Positions 42,386 to 52,523 of a DNA stretch of 64,000 nt are shown one piece after another. The stretch covers positions 1,853,312 through 1,917,311 of the forward strand of contig NZ_CP152020.1 in NCBI RefSeq assembly GCF_038624605.1, written 5' to 3'. The DNA comes from Psychrobacillus sp. FSL K6-4046. Lineage in GTDB: Bacteria > Bacillota > Bacilli > Bacillales_A > Planococcaceae. The notes below the pieces were generated by a model. The model saw nothing but the letters and a program-made list of their open reading frames with translations. It did not search any database and was not told where the DNA came from. The translations under genes were made by a program, and so were the position numbers. The stretch's first letter is position 1; every line of letters starts with the position of its first letter.

Positions 42386-44407
42386 ATGACTAATTATACA
42401 CCCAAGAAAAAATATTATATTCCAACTAACATTGAAGACAAACTTTCAAAGGATTTCGTTCAAGGAATAACACGTAATTTTGAAATGTTAGATGAAATGG
42501 ATGGTGGTACAGCTAAGACGATTAAGGCCGACACAACCGGACGGACAATGATTCAAGAATTAATCCAGCTTGCTTTTGATCACGCTAGAGATGGAGACAC
42601 TTTAATTCTCCCACCAGGGCGTTATTGGCTAGAAAAAAACAACAAACTAAAGGATTTTCCCAATAATGACCAGCCATGCCTGCTCCTTAGAGGGAAAAAA
42701 AGAGTGCATTTAGTTGGCTACGGTGCAGTGTTGTTTACAAGGACACATGCCCAAGGAATTTTAGAGCTTCAGCAATGTGAGGATTGTGTAATCGAGGGAA
42801 TCACATTTGAAGGGTATGGGGAATTCCCTGGCATAGATCCAGTAACAGGATATGGGGAAAAAGGAACGAAAGCTGGAGGGTATCCCACGTCTGGTTTTTG
42901 GAACTATCGTAAAAATAATAGCTTTGATACAAGCGAGCGCGCAAGAAATGATGGAAAACCTTTTGGAATATTTGGTGGTGGGTTCATCGGGAATGTCGGC
43001 AGCGGAGTATTAGTGCATCGTGGCTGCAAAAACGTTCTTTTTAAATCGTGTGAGAGCAGTGGATTTAACTTTTCAGGTTTTGCAGTTGGTCATCTGGGAG
43101 ACTACTTACCAACCGATTTACAATACGAGGATAATAAAGACATTACTTTCCTAGAATGTAATGCCCATGACAATTACTCAAGTAATTTTGTTTTTTCTGC
43201 TGTGGAGAGACCACGAGTGATCAATTGTATAAGCGATCGAGCAGGGCATCCGAATGCCTCTAAGCTGCATACGTATGTCGACCCGGGTTATGGAATAAAT
43301 GCTCTTGGGACTATGTTTCCTAAGGCAAACGACCTTTTAGTGACCGGATGCACCTTAAGAGGAAATAAACGTAAAGCGATTGATGGACATGCAGCAGGTG
43401 GCTTAATCGCAACTGATAATTTAATCTCGGACTCCATGGTCGGTGGTGTGTTCTATAAATGGACAAATGTCGATCAGTTTACGAAAGATTGTATTGTTGC
43501 AAATAATAAAATTGAAGATTGCGGATATGCTAAAAATCCTCTTGGAGCGATATATGTTGGAGGTGTACAAAGAGAATCAAGAGAAAACCAAGAAATGAAT
43601 ACGATAATCTCAAATAATCATATAAAGAATTGTTTTGGTACAGAAGGTGTGATTTTTGCTGGGGCATTTGATCGACTGATTATCGAGGGAAATATCGTTC
43701 ATGGAACACCACAAGAATTAGACGTAGCTAACACCACTTTTGAGCCATATGTAATGTATGTTGGATATTCGATTGCTACACAGCCAAACTTTGCTGGTAA
43801 TATTTCTAATAACGTGATCGATGTAAATCATCCACAAATAGCTGGGGGGATTTTAGTTCGAAATTTGGAGGAAGGCTCTGTTCTAGGTAACACGATTAAA
43901 ACACAGAATCCATTGACTCTTTACGGCTTAAGATTATGGAACTGTAAGGACGTAGGAGCAGTTGGAAATACGGTCAAAATGGGTCCAGAAGGAATACCTT
44001 TGGATGCGGAAACAACAGGGGTAGTAGCGCACAACACCTTGTATGGAGGAAATGCTGCATTTCAGCCACTTCAGGGTCATTCAGTTGTCTTTACTATCAA
44101 TGCAAATAATGGGAATGGTGCCGTGCAATTTAAAAGTGGACAATCTTATATTTCAATCATAGAAAGCAATGAAAAGGGACTAGAGGTTAAGCTTCGAAAT
44201 ACTTCTCCTGGGATTCAGCCAATGGTGAAGGTTTCCCAAACAGGAGAAAAGGGGTTAACTGCTTCCGAGCAATTCATCAATTACATTTACAGCCATCAAA
44301 TATCTGCACAAAGTATCATTATTGGCATAAAGCCTGACAAAGAGTCTGATCATATACCTTTTGCAAGTATGACACATGGTGGTCTTGAAATTGAAATTAT
44401 TATTTAG
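42386..44407 (+). CDS. right-handed parallel beta-helix (pectate-lyase-3/tailspike-like) protein
   Basis: 673 aa. After an N-terminal stretch (DKLSKDFVQGITRNFEML) it has the pectate-lyase-3 opening IQELIQLAFDHARDGDTLIL then PPGRYWLE, and many parallel-beta-helix rungs rich in Asn/Gly (VLFKSCESSGFNFSGF, CTLRGNKRKAIDGHAAGG, VVAHNTLYGGNAAF). A distinct beta-rich C-terminal region of about 100 residues follows. There is no signal peptide or cell-wall anchor. Such proteins are often phage tailspikes or polysaccharide lyases/epimerases, yet no phage genes adjoin it. AAAGGGGAG precedes the ATG. Confidence 0.8.
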   Translation: MTNYTPKKKYYIPTNIEDKLSKDFVQGITRNFEMLDEMDGGTAKTIKADTTGRTMIQELIQLAFDHARDGDTLILPPGRYWLEKNNKLKDFPNNDQPCLLLRGKKRVHLVGYGAVLFTRTHAQGILELQQCEDCVIEGITFEGYGEFPGIDPVTGYGEKGTKAGGYPTSGFWNYRKNNSFDTSERARNDGKPFGIFGGGFIGNVGSGVLVHRGCKNVLFKSCESSGFNFSGFAVGHLGDYLPTDLQYEDNKDITFLECNAHDNYSSNFVFSAVERPRVINCISDRAGHPNASKLHTYVDPGYGINALGTMFPKANDLLVTGCTLRGNKRKAIDGHAAGGLIATDNLISDSMVGGVFYKWTNVDQFTKDCIVANNKIEDCGYAKNPLGAIYVGGVQRESRENQEMNTIISNNHIKNCFGTEGVIFAGAFDRLIIEGNIVHGTPQELDVANTTFEPYVMYVGYSIATQPNFAGNISNNVIDVNHPQIAGGILVRNLEEGSVLGNTIKTQNPLTLYGLRLWNCKDVGAVGNTVKMGPEGIPLDAETTGVVAHNTLYGGNAAFQPLQGHSVVFTINANNGNGAVQFKSGQSYISIIESNEKGLEVKLRNTSPGIQPMVKVSQTGEKGLTASEQFINYIYSHQISAQSIIIGIKPDKESDHIPFASMTHGGLEIEIII

Positions 44408-44420
44408 GAACAAAAATAGT

Positions 44421-44449
44421 TTGACAATTTAAAGTATTCCTATTAACAT
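44421..44449 (+). promoter_or_regulatory. trp operon promoter
   Basis: TTGACA (44421-44426) and TAACAT (44444-44449) are 17 nt apart, upstream of the T-box leader, consistent with sigma-A initiation near 44456. Confidence 0.65.
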
Positions 44450-44539
44450 AGACAATAACTTTTATGTTCGGGTAAAGGCAGAAGGCATTGAGAGCAATGT
44501 CGCCAATAGAACAGACGAGTCGAGATGAGTATAGCTGAG

Positions 44540-44792
44540 AAATTGTTTAAATAAGAGAAGTAGCATCAGTGATGCAATCAAGAGAGTCAGTGGTAGGTGT
44601 GAACTGATTTGCAACTGATGTGAATGGACTTATCAGAGCTACCTTGATAACATTTTTGTTTTAGAGGTAGACGTATTTCCTACGTTATAAGGAACAAAGG
44701 GGGAGTATATATACTCCAACTAGAGGTGGCAACGCGGTTAACATCGTCCTCTTCATGGGAATTTTTATATTCCTATGGAGAGGATTTTTTTA
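44540..44792 (+). promoter_or_regulatory. T-box riboswitch, tryptophan-specific, controlling trpDCFBA
   Basis: The T-box sequence AGAGGTGGCAACGCGG is at 44722-44736. Stem I has AGAGAGTCAGTGGTAGGTGT with its closing AACTGA, and the specifier loop reads GTGAA-TGG-ACTT with codon TGG at 44625-44627. The base of stem I pairs AAGTAGC with GCTACCTT. A terminator with arms at 44746-44762 and about 44768-44785 and a following T run can be replaced by an antiterminator when uncharged tRNA-Trp binds. An extra hairpin lies upstream at about 44486-44503. Confidence 0.92.
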
Positions 44793-44822
44793 TTTAGCTG
44801 AGATGAGACGAGGAGAGATTAG

Positions 44823-45851
44823 ATGAGAGAGTATATTGAAAAGGTTAATAAGAAAGAGCATTTATCATTCGAGGAAATGAAGGAAGCTTCCAGAATTATT
44901 TTTGAGGAAAGCACAGATTTAAACTTGATACAGGAATTTTTGATTGCTTTATCTAAAAAAGGAGAAACGGCAAACGAAGTAGCAGCTCTTGCTACGGTAA
45001 TTAAATCTTTAGCCGTCAAGCTTGATATACCTTCCGGAAATTATATGGATAATTGCGGAACGGGTGGTGACGGATCTAATAGCTTTAATATTAGTACAGC
45101 CTCAGCGTTTGTTATGGCAGGTGCGGGTGTAAAGGTAGCTAAGCACGGGAATCGAAAAATCTCCAGTGCATCTGGGAGTACAGATGTATTAGAGGCACTT
45201 GGAATAGAATCTATGATTGATATACAAGGTTCTTTAAATATTTTAAAAAATGAAGGCATTACGTTTTTATATGCCCCAATTGTACATCCGAAACTAAGAA
45301 GAATCGGACTAGTGAGGCAGCAAATAGGTAAACCAACTATCTTTAATCTCGTTGGTCCACTTACAAACCCAGTTCCACTCATCAGTCAATATACCGGCAT
45401 TAACCGGTCAGATTTTACGATGGAATATGGAAAGGTGCTACATATGCTTGGAAGAGAACGAGCCATTGTAGTATGCGGGACAGGAGGTATGGATGAGGCT
45501 TCCCTTGCAGGCAGTAATTCTTTCGTGTTAGTAGAAAAGGGTGACTTGATTCCTTTCACCCTTTCTCCTGAGGATGTTGGCTTACCCACATATCCAGCCT
45601 CAGCTGTACAAGGAGGAACTGCTCAAGAAAATGCCATGATCATGCGGAACTTGCTTAACGGTAAGCAAGATGCTTATTTTGATAGCGTTATATTTAACGC
45701 AGGTATCGGTCTTTTTGCCAATGGAGCGGTTAATAATATACCTGAGGGTGTAAAACTAGCTAAAGACAGCATTCTCTCTGGCAAAGCTCTTAATAAATTG
45801 GAGGCGGTTATCGCCTATAGCTCCTCTGTAGCACAGGAGGTAATACTATGA
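44823..45851 (+). CDS. trpD: anthranilate phosphoribosyltransferase
   Basis: 342 aa; it transfers phosphoribose from PRPP to anthranilate. The signature glycine loop MDNCGTGGDGSNSFNISTAS, AKHGNRKISSASGSTDVLEA and NLVGPLTNP are all present. It is the first gene after the T-box leader: trpE, which normally opens the operon, is absent. ATG 44823 follows GAGGAGAG. The stop overlaps trpC by 4 nt. Confidence 0.96.
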   Translation: MREYIEKVNKKEHLSFEEMKEASRIIFEESTDLNLIQEFLIALSKKGETANEVAALATVIKSLAVKLDIPSGNYMDNCGTGGDGSNSFNISTASAFVMAGAGVKVAKHGNRKISSASGSTDVLEALGIESMIDIQGSLNILKNEGITFLYAPIVHPKLRRIGLVRQQIGKPTIFNLVGPLTNPVPLISQYTGINRSDFTMEYGKVLHMLGRERAIVVCGTGGMDEASLAGSNSFVLVEKGDLIPFTLSPEDVGLPTYPASAVQGGTAQENAMIMRNLLNGKQDAYFDSVIFNAGIGLFANGAVNNIPEGVKLAKDSILSGKALNKLEAVIAYSSSVAQEVIL

Positions 45852-46639
45852 CTACGATTCTCGAAAAAATTCTTAAAGAAAAAGAGAGCTATGTTAATCA
45901 GTTGATGCAAAAAAAGCTACCGATATCTAAAAAAGATAGTAAAAGGTCTTCTCTTTTTGAGCTTTTATATAAGAACAAGCAGCTCCAAGTTATTGCAGAG
46001 ATTAAACGAGCATCCCCTTCCAGGGGGGTAATTCAAGGCATAGTTGACCCTGCACATCAAGCTTTTCTCTACCAACATTCCGGGGCTGCTTGCATATCCG
46101 TTTTAACCGATACTCCTTTCTTTCAAGGTAGTTTTGAAGATTTAATGACTGTAGCAGATACAGTAGACATACCGATTTTGTGCAAGGACTTTATCATACA
46201 CGAAATACAAATTGATTTTGCTAAAAGTGCTGGAGCATCTGTCATTCTTCTCATTGTCGCAGCACTTTCAAGGCAAAAGTTAAAAGATTTATATGCATAT
46301 GCAGTGTCAAATGGTCTAGAGGTGCTAGTGGAAGTTCATAACGCCCAAGAGCTTGATGTAGCACTTCAATTAGATGCAAAACTTATTGGAGTGAATAACA
46401 GAGACTTACATTCATTTGAAGTTCATTTAACTAATACCGCTGAATTGGCAAAGCATTTTCCATTTCAAGAGAGACGGGTGTTAATTAGTGAAAGCGGTAT
46501 ATGGACTACCGAGGATGCCAAAAGAGTTGCGGGCTATGGTGCCAGCGCAGTATTAGTAGGAGAAGCCTTAATGAGAAGCGGTGAGGTGCAGCAGTCTATC
46601 CGTAGCTTACAGGTCGAACGGGAAGTGGTTGTCCTATGA
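45848..46639 (+). CDS. trpC: indole-3-glycerol phosphate synthase
   Basis: 263-aa TIM-barrel enzyme that closes the indole ring of CdRP. Motifs are AEIKRASPSRGVI (catalytic Lys and substrate loop), VLTDTPFFQGSFEDL, LCKDFIIHEIQI, IGVNNRDLHSFEV and ISESGIWTTED. It overlaps both neighbours by 4 nt (ATGA), showing translational coupling. Normal length, start ATG. Confidence 0.96.
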   Translation: MTTILEKILKEKESYVNQLMQKKLPISKKDSKRSSLFELLYKNKQLQVIAEIKRASPSRGVIQGIVDPAHQAFLYQHSGAACISVLTDTPFFQGSFEDLMTVADTVDIPILCKDFIIHEIQIDFAKSAGASVILLIVAALSRQKLKDLYAYAVSNGLEVLVEVHNAQELDVALQLDAKLIGVNNRDLHSFEVHLTNTAELAKHFPFQERRVLISESGIWTTEDAKRVAGYGASAVLVGEALMRSGEVQQSIRSLQVEREVVVL

Positions 46640-47250
46640 CGAAGGTGAAGATATGTGGATTGATGGAGAAAAATCACGTGCTTGCAGCAGTAGAAGCCGG
46701 CGCCGATGCCATAGGCTTTGTCTTTGCACCTAGCAAAAGGAGAATCACAATAGACCGGGCGCATGAGCTAGCAAAACTAGTTCCAGCAGAGTTGTTAAAA
46801 ATAGGAGTGTTTGTTAATCCGGAGGTAGAGGAACTGGAACAAGCAATCCGTGAAGTCCCTCTGGATTATATACAATTACATGGTAATGAGGAATCCGACT
46901 TAATAGAGGCTGTTAAGTTTCCCACTATTAAAGCAATTGCTATTAGAGAAGAACAGGACGTTGAGAAAGCGAGTAATTTTGATACAGAATATATGCTTTT
47001 TGATGCCCCAGGCACGAATTATATGGGCGGTAGTGGTATGACCTTTGATTGGAAGCTTTTAAATGGACACCGAATATCCCCTAATCGAGTAATTTTGGCC
47101 GGTGGGCTGAATGTATCTAACGTAAAAGAGGCTATTGAACGAGTAAAGCCTTTTATGGTGGATGTATCTAGTGGAGTTGAGATAGATGGAAAAAAAGATG
47201 AGCAATTGATACGTGAATTTATACTAACGGTCAAGGATGAGGAGAGATGA
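46636..47250 (+). CDS. trpF: phosphoribosylanthranilate isomerase
   Basis: 204-aa TIM barrel catalysing the Amadori rearrangement of PRA to CdRP. KVKICGL at the start carries the catalytic Cys, [16 protein letters not shown] follows, and [19 protein letters not shown] at the end is diagnostic with the catalytic Asp in the [13 protein letters not shown] region. It overlaps trpC and trpB by 4 nt each. Confidence 0.95.
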   Translation: MTKVKICGLMEKNHVLAAVEAGADAIGFVFAPSKRRITIDRAHELAKLVPAELLKIGVFVNPEVEELEQAIREVPLDYIQLHGNEESDLIEAVKFPTIKAIAIREEQDVEKASNFDTEYMLFDAPGTNYMGGSGMTFDWKLLNGHRISPNRVILAGGLNVSNVKEAIERVKPFMVDVSSGVEIDGKKDEQLIREFILTVKDEER

Positions 47251-48446
47251 GCATGGTACAAACGAAGGCTGGACGATATGGACGTTTTGGTGGGCAGTAT
47301 GTCCCGGAAACATTAATGACTGCATTAGGGGAATTAGAGGCTGCCTATGAATTAGCAATCCAAGATGCCTCCTTTTTAGAGGAAGTGAACTATTACCTAA
47401 AGGATTATGTTGGAAGAGAGACACCTTTATATTTTGCAGAAAGACTCACCAAGGAAATAGGTGGGGCAAGAATTTTATTGAAACGCGAAGATTTAAATCA
47501 TACTGGTGCACACAAAATTAATAATACGATTGGGCAGGCATTACTCGCTGTTAGAATGGGAAAGAAAAAGATTGTAGCTGAAACAGGTGCAGGTCAGCAT
47601 GGAGTCGCAACCGCTACTGTTTGTGCCCTATTCAACCTCGAATGTATCGTTTTTATGGGGAAAGAGGATGTACGCAGACAGCAACTGAATGTTTTTCGAA
47701 TGGAGCTACTAGGTGCCAAGGTAGTGTCAGTAGATCAAGGGTCTGGAACCTTAAAGGATGCAGTCAATGAAGCACTTAGATACTGGGTAGCCAATGTAGA
47801 GGACACCCATTATATATTAGGATCTGCCCTTGGTCCTCATCCATTTCCTAGAATAGTTCGCGACTTTCAACGTGTCATTGGTGTTGAAACTAGGAAGCAA
47901 ATAGTTGAAAAGGAAGGGAAGCTACCGGATGCCATCGTAGCCTGTGTTGGCGGAGGAAGTAACGCCATTGGAATGTTTCATCCATTTATAGACGATATAA
48001 ACGTTGCTTTATACGGAGTTGAGGCAGCGGGAGAAGGTATCGAAACTGGAAAGCATGCTGCAGCCATTGCAGGCGCTAAAGAAGGTGTACTACATGGTGC
48101 GTATATGTATATCCTCCAGGATGATGATGGATTTATACAGGAGGCACATTCTATTTCAGCTGGGTTAGATTATCCGGCAGCTGGGCCAGAGCATAGTTAT
48201 TTAAACGATATTGGAAGAGTGAAGTATGATGCAGTAAGAGATTCTGAAGCATTAGAAGGATTACAATTACTCGCCAGAACAGAAGGCATTATCCCAGCCT
48301 TAGAAAGTGCCCATGCTATCTATTATGCAGCCAACCTGGCTAAAGAAATGAGTCCTGAAGAAACACTAGTTATCTGTCTATCTGGTCGTGGGGATAAGGA
48401 TGTCCATACAGTCAGAGATGCTTTAGGAGGGTTGAATCATGACTAA
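47247..48446 (+). CDS. trpB: tryptophan synthase beta chain
   Basis: 399 aa, PLP-dependent; it joins indole and serine. HTGAHKINN has the Schiff-base Lys90, preceded by [12 protein letters not shown] and LLKREDLN; the phosphate-binding loop is [12 protein letters not shown], and [15 protein letters not shown] is the usual late motif. The start is ATG 47247 (overlapping the trpF stop), with ATG 47253 possible. It overlaps trpA by 8 nt. Confidence 0.96.
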   Translation: MSMVQTKAGRYGRFGGQYVPETLMTALGELEAAYELAIQDASFLEEVNYYLKDYVGRETPLYFAERLTKEIGGARILLKREDLNHTGAHKINNTIGQALLAVRMGKKKIVAETGAGQHGVATATVCALFNLECIVFMGKEDVRRQQLNVFRMELLGAKVVSVDQGSGTLKDAVNEALRYWVANVEDTHYILGSALGPHPFPRIVRDFQRVIGVETRKQIVEKEGKLPDAIVACVGGGSNAIGMFHPFIDDINVALYGVEAAGEGIETGKHAAAIAGAKEGVLHGAYMYILQDDDGFIQEAHSISAGLDYPAAGPEHSYLNDIGRVKYDAVRDSEALEGLQLLARTEGIIPALESAHAIYYAANLAKEMSPEETLVICLSGRGDKDVHTVRDALGGLNHD

Positions 48447-49227
48447 AAGGAAACTTGAACAGGCAATAGTAAGCTGCTTAAATAATGGACAAAAAGCTTT
48501 CGTACCTTACATTATGGCAGGGGATGGGGGTCTAGATAAGTTGAAGGATAGAATTCTATTTCTTCAAAAGGCAGGAGCTACTGCTATTGAATTAGGAATT
48601 CCATTTTCAGATCCGGTAGCGGATGGACCAACTATTCAACAAGCGGGCGAAAGAGCTCTTCAAAACGGAGCTACCTTAAAAAATATCATGAGGGAATTAG
48701 AGGATTTCTTTCATGAGGTGACTATACCTTTGATTCTAATGACATATTATAATCCTATACTAAGCTATGGATTAAGTAATTTTGCAAAGGATTGTCATCA
48801 TCTTGGTATTGGTGGCTTAATCGTCCCTGATGTGCCTTACGAGGAAAGTGAGTCTTTACGGACAGCACTTAGTGAAACGGACGTAGCATTAGTGCCACTT
48901 GTGTCTTTGACAAGTCCTAAAGAACGTATCAAGAAAATCGTAGATGCTGGTGAAGGATTTATATATGCAGTCAGCATCAATGGCATAACTGGGGCTCGGA
49001 CTGAAATGAATAATAATTTAGGTGAGTACCTCTCTTCTATTAAAGAAATAAGTGATTTACCAGTGATGGTGGGGTTTGGGATATCTACTCCCGATCAAGT
49101 AGAAAAAATGACCGAAATAGCAGACGGGGTTATTGTTGGTAGTGCAATTGTAGAGGCGTTTAATGAAGGAGATTCTGAGCAAATAAAAAATTTAATAAAC
49201 GCTTCCAAAAGTAAAATAATTTCTTGA
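48439..49227 (+). CDS. trpA: tryptophan synthase alpha chain
   Basis: 262 aa; it splits indole-3-glycerol phosphate and channels indole to Trp[20 protein letters not shown] contains the catalytic Glu51 and Asp62; [18 protein letters not shown] sequence and [14 protein letters not shown] follow, and the phosphate-binding GFGIST and GVIVGSAIV close the barrel. It is the last gene of the operon before a terminator. Confidence 0.96.
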   Translation: MTKRKLEQAIVSCLNNGQKAFVPYIMAGDGGLDKLKDRILFLQKAGATAIELGIPFSDPVADGPTIQQAGERALQNGATLKNIMRELEDFFHEVTIPLILMTYYNPILSYGLSNFAKDCHHLGIGGLIVPDVPYEESESLRTALSETDVALVPLVSLTSPKERIKKIVDAGEGFIYAVSINGITGARTEMNNNLGEYLSSIKEISDLPVMVGFGISTPDQVEKMTEIADGVIVGSAIVEAFNEGDSEQIKNLINASKSKIIS

Positions 49228-49247
49228 AAAACGTACCATTTAAGCTT

Positions 49248-49285
49248 AGCAATCCGATAAAAAAGACATCGGATTGCTATTTCTT
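49248..49285 (+). terminator. terminator of the trp operon
   Basis: AGCAATCCGAT (49248-49258) pairs perfectly with ATCGGATTGCT (49268-49278), followed by a T-rich tract. Confidence 0.85.
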
Positions 49286-49366
49286 TCTAAAATGGTTTGT
49301 GGAAGTTACTTCTTAATATATATCACTGGATTGGATTGTTTAAAATCTGTATTCAACTTGCCTTTT

Positions 49367-49684
49367 TTATGAATAGCTGTCTTCTTTTTTACTATAGGCT
49401 TCATAAGCAAAGTATCCAAGTAAGAAACCGAACCCAGTTGCCCAATTGATTGCAGTTAGTAAGGAGATTGGGAAGAATATGTTTAAAAGTACAGCAATTG
49501 CAAGTCCACTCATCAATCCAAATGGTATTAAACTATCTAATAAAATTTGATCACTTTTTGATTTTTTCTTACCAAGGGTACCGTTTTCATACTTTTTCTT
49601 CATTCGGAGTATAACAAATACTACAATTCCTCCGACTATTACAAGAGGAAATAATGTATTAATCATGTCCAATGCTATATACAT
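49367..49684 (-). CDS. membrane protein of unknown function (105 aa)
   Basis: Three hydrophobic segments (MINTLFPLVIVGGIVVFVIL, LMSGLAIAVLLNIFF, INWATGFGFLLGYFAYEAY) with a Lys-rich loop (RMKKKYENGTLGKKKSKSD) after the first. No family is recognised. GAAGGGGGCTT lies upstream of the ATG on the minus strand. It stands alone and converges on the trp operon. Confidence 0.6.
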   Translation of the reverse strand: MYIALDMINTLFPLVIVGGIVVFVILRMKKKYENGTLGKKKSKSDQILLDSLIPFGLMSGLAIAVLLNIFFPISLLTAINWATGFGFLLGYFAYEAYSKKEDSYS

Positions 49685-49941
49685 ACTTTAAGCCCCCTTC
49701 TTGAGATGTCTAATTTATTCCAATTTTAGCACAATATTTATCAATTCTCTAATCATCCACATTTTACACCTTGGAAATTACTGATTATAACATTGTCTAC
49801 TCCTCTAAAATAGAGAGGATTTCTAGCCGATATATAGAATTACTGTATTAGGCTCATAATAGGAGCAGGAGAAACTAATAACCCCTTTGAACCAAGCTTC
49901 TTTAGTAAGCACTATATTATAACTAGAATAGAGGCAATAAC

Positions 49942-50811
49942 ATGTTAGAAATTAATAAGCCAACGAACCTAACAAAGCTTTCAACATTTCTTGAAACACT
50001 TAATAATCAATCCATATACCATATCGGCTATTGTGGACTAGACGCGGAGGAAATAAAATATACAATACTTCACGAGTTTTCTGATTTGGATTTAGAGCAT
50101 TCCTTTGCTGTAGCCTCTGAGCTAGACACGATTAAAGGTGCTCTTGGCTTTGACATAGATGAGGAAGAGAGAACCGTTGAGGTATGGGGACCATTTGTTT
50201 TAGAGGCAGAGCAATATAAGGAAACAGCAGATGCCATGTGGAAACACCTGGTTTCAAAGCTGCCTTTTGAAATTAAAACCTTCGAATTCTTTGTCGGTAA
50301 GGAAAACTTTCGTACAAGAGAATATATTCGTGAAACTGGCGGAGTGGAAACCGGTCAGCATTTGATCCTAACAGCTAAAAAAGGGAGCTTTTTTGCAAAA
50401 AGTACAGAGGTTGTTGAATACGACCATTCTTTTAAAGAATCATTTGAAGCCCTTCACACTGCTATTTTTCCAGAGACCTACTATAATAGTTCAGAAATAT
50501 TAAGTAGGCTGGACAAACAAAACAAACTAATGTTAGTAGCAGATGGGACTAAAAATATTAAAGGTTATGTATATGTAGAGGCAGAGCCTAGTTTTAACGA
50601 CGGGACAATAGAGTATATAGCAGTTTCTACTGATTATCAGAAACAAGGAGTGGGGGCCCAGCTTCTGCAAGCTGCCTTACAATACTTATTTTCCTACGAG
50701 AGTATTACGGAAATTACTTTAAGCGTCAGTTCTGGTAACGACCAAGCGTTAGGTCTTTATAAGTCATGTGGTTTTGATTTAAAAAGTGAGCTAGTCGCTT
50801 ATAGGAAGTGA
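49942..50811 (+). CDS. tandem-GNAT acetyltransferase
   Basis: 289 aa. The N-terminal half looks like a degenerate GNAT domain (FAVASELDTIKGALGFDIDE); the C-terminal half is an intact one with YIAVSTDYQKQGVGAQLLQA and a motif-B ending GNDQALGLYKSCGFDL. Such two-domain GNATs are frequent in Bacillus; the substrate is unknown. The RBS is weak (GAGGCAA), start ATG 49942. It is monocistronic by spacing. Confidence 0.82.
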   Translation: MLEINKPTNLTKLSTFLETLNNQSIYHIGYCGLDAEEIKYTILHEFSDLDLEHSFAVASELDTIKGALGFDIDEEERTVEVWGPFVLEAEQYKETADAMWKHLVSKLPFEIKTFEFFVGKENFRTREYIRETGGVETGQHLILTAKKGSFFAKSTEVVEYDHSFKESFEALHTAIFPETYYNSSEILSRLDKQNKLMLVADGTKNIKGYVYVEAEPSFNDGTIEYIAVSTDYQKQGVGAQLLQAALQYLFSYESITEITLSVSSGNDQALGLYKSCGFDLKSELVAYRK

Positions 50812-50888
50812 TTTTGTGACTTTATATTTTTGCTAATCATACAAAATAACTTACCTAATTATGAACATATAGCAAGGGGGAATAACAA

Positions 50889-51386
50889 ATGGAATTATAC
50901 CATTATGTAGGATACCAGCAAGATAGTAATGAATACATCAATCCAGAGCAAGCAATGAAACAAGGGTTAAATATTTCTACAAAAACAGGTTCATATACAA
51001 ACGGAGGACGATTATTTTCAAAAGTAACAGAAAAGTATAGACCATTAAGTGCTCCTACATGGATTGATTTTGGTCAAGCAATAGGAGCAGAATTTACGAA
51101 ACCTTCTAAGCCTTATTTCAAGTTTACTATTTTCACTAACAAAATCCTCATTTTTAATAGAGAAATCTCAAGTGATTTGTTTGCTTACATAGAGGACGAT
51201 TATATGAAAGAAGAAACAGGGGGAGGTTATTTTACTAAGGGACTTCCTTCTAAGGAAGCACTAGTAAAACAATACTGGGAAAGCATGATCACTATCGAGG
51301 ATTATTTAGCAAATAAGCCATATGAAAATGCAGAAATCCTAATTTTTAGGACGGTTCCACCGGGAATCCTGGAGTTTATTGAATAG
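50889..51386 (+). CDS. protein of unknown function (165 aa)
   Basis: A soluble protein starting MELYHYVGYQQDSNEYINPE. Central text includes TYGGRLFSKVTEKYR-like (actual TNGGRLFSKVTEKYRPLSAP) and a C-terminal AEILIFRTVPPGILEFIE. The opening pattern (LYHYVG, then a set of catalytic-looking His/Ser/Glu) faintly recalls ADP-ribosyltransferase-like or RES-type folds, but I cannot support that. AAGGGGGAAT precedes the ATG. Confidence 0.55.
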   Translation: MELYHYVGYQQDSNEYINPEQAMKQGLNISTKTGSYTNGGRLFSKVTEKYRPLSAPTWIDFGQAIGAEFTKPSKPYFKFTIFTNKILIFNREISSDLFAYIEDDYMKEETGGGYFTKGLPSKEALVKQYWESMITIEDYLANKPYENAEILIFRTVPPGILEFIE

Positions 51387-51397
51387 GTAATATTTTT

Positions 51398-51427
51398 AGA
51401 GACACTAGCTTTAGTTAGTGTCTTTCC
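51398..51427 (+). terminator. terminator-like hairpin
   Basis: AGACACTAGC pairs with GTTAGTGTCT (one G-U) over a TTTA loop, followed by TT only; an upstream T run would suit the opposite strand. Confidence 0.5.
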
Positions 51428-51461
51428 AATTTATAATCGCTTTAGAAAAGGATGAATAAGG

Positions 51462-52347
51462 ATGGAATTTATCAAAATACAATTCTTTCAAAACTCTTCT
51501 TCCTTCCAACTAATAGAGGAAGGAAGAAGAGGACGAGAAATGGTGTGTAGATCAAAAATATTTACTCCGTTTATCCAGTAATACAGATCTTCAACAATTA
51601 AAAAATCAAGCTGAGCTCACAAATAAAGTACATAAATTAGATCACCATATCCCATATGTCTATGAGGTTGGGGTTTTAAAGGATAGAAGTTACGTAATTT
51701 TAGATTACATAAAAGGCGAAAATGGAGAAACGAAACTTCCTACTCTATCAAAAAAGGTTCAATATCAAGTAGGTATACAGGTTGGAGAAACACTCCGTAA
51801 AATGCATAGTATCACAGCTCCACCTAATACTCCTTGTTGGGAGGAAGTATGGACAAAGCGTATTATAAAATTGACACCACAATTTCTACCTATAGTAGAG
51901 GCAAATCCTGATTATAAATGCATACTTCCTTTTATAGACAGTCAAATTCACCTATTAAAAGGAAGACCAAGCTGTATTCAGCATTATGACTTTCATACTG
52001 GTAATATTTTAATTGATGATGACAAGTTTAGTGGTTTAATCGATATGCAAAAAATTAGATATGCCGATCCAGTCAATGAATTTTATAAGCTTGAATATTT
52101 TAATGTACAGGTTAGTAAATTTTACTCAAAGGGAGTATTAGATGGATATCATAAGCAAGGGGAAATACCTTCTAGCTTTTGGGAGTTACATCGGTTTTAT
52201 GCTGCAGTTCATCTAATTTCAGCTGAGGTATGGGGACATCAAGTTGCAATCAAACAAAAAGAAAAGTTCCAAGCATTTACCCGATTTACGTTAGACCAAT
52301 TTAATAATTTCCAGCTTTTAATACCTAAATGGTATACCGATCAATAA
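51462..52347 (+). pseudogene. APH-family phosphotransferase with a single-base frameshift
   Basis: The first 24 codons from ATG 51462 (MEFIKIQFFQNSSSFQLIEE) are in one frame; from about 51535 the homology continues in the next (EKWCVDQKYLLRLSSNTD) through PIYVYEV-like text and QHYDFHTGNILIDDD (catalytic Asp, Asn) to the stop at 52345. Removing one G from the GG at 51531-51532 restores a single frame of about 295 codons. The lesion sits in a purine run, so it may be a real mutation or a read error. Family: aminoglycoside/macrolide-type kinases; substrate unknown. Confidence 0.8.
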
Positions 52348-52468
52348 CTAAAGTGTAGAAGAAGACAGCTCCTGTCATTTAAATATCGAAAAGGAATTTT
52401 GCTAGTGCCTGACCACATAGTGAGCAACTATTCTTCTAGTAAATATAAAAATGTCTAGTATTTTTTTA

Positions 52469-52509
52469 TATACTCATCTACAATTGGCACTAGGTACTAA
52501 TTGTAGATG
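52469..52509 (+). promoter_or_regulatory. promoter with FapR-like operator before the plsC homologue
   Basis: A -10 box TATACT (52469-52474) is followed by TTGGCACTAGGTACTAA (52484-52500); its complement TTAGTACCTAGTGCCAA closely matches the FapR consensus TTAGTACCTAGTCTTAA (recalled). A larger perfect palindrome, CATCTACAATT/AATTGTAGATG (52475-52485, 52499-52509), frames it. Confidence 0.68.
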
Positions 52510-52523
52510 ACAAGGTGGTTAAT

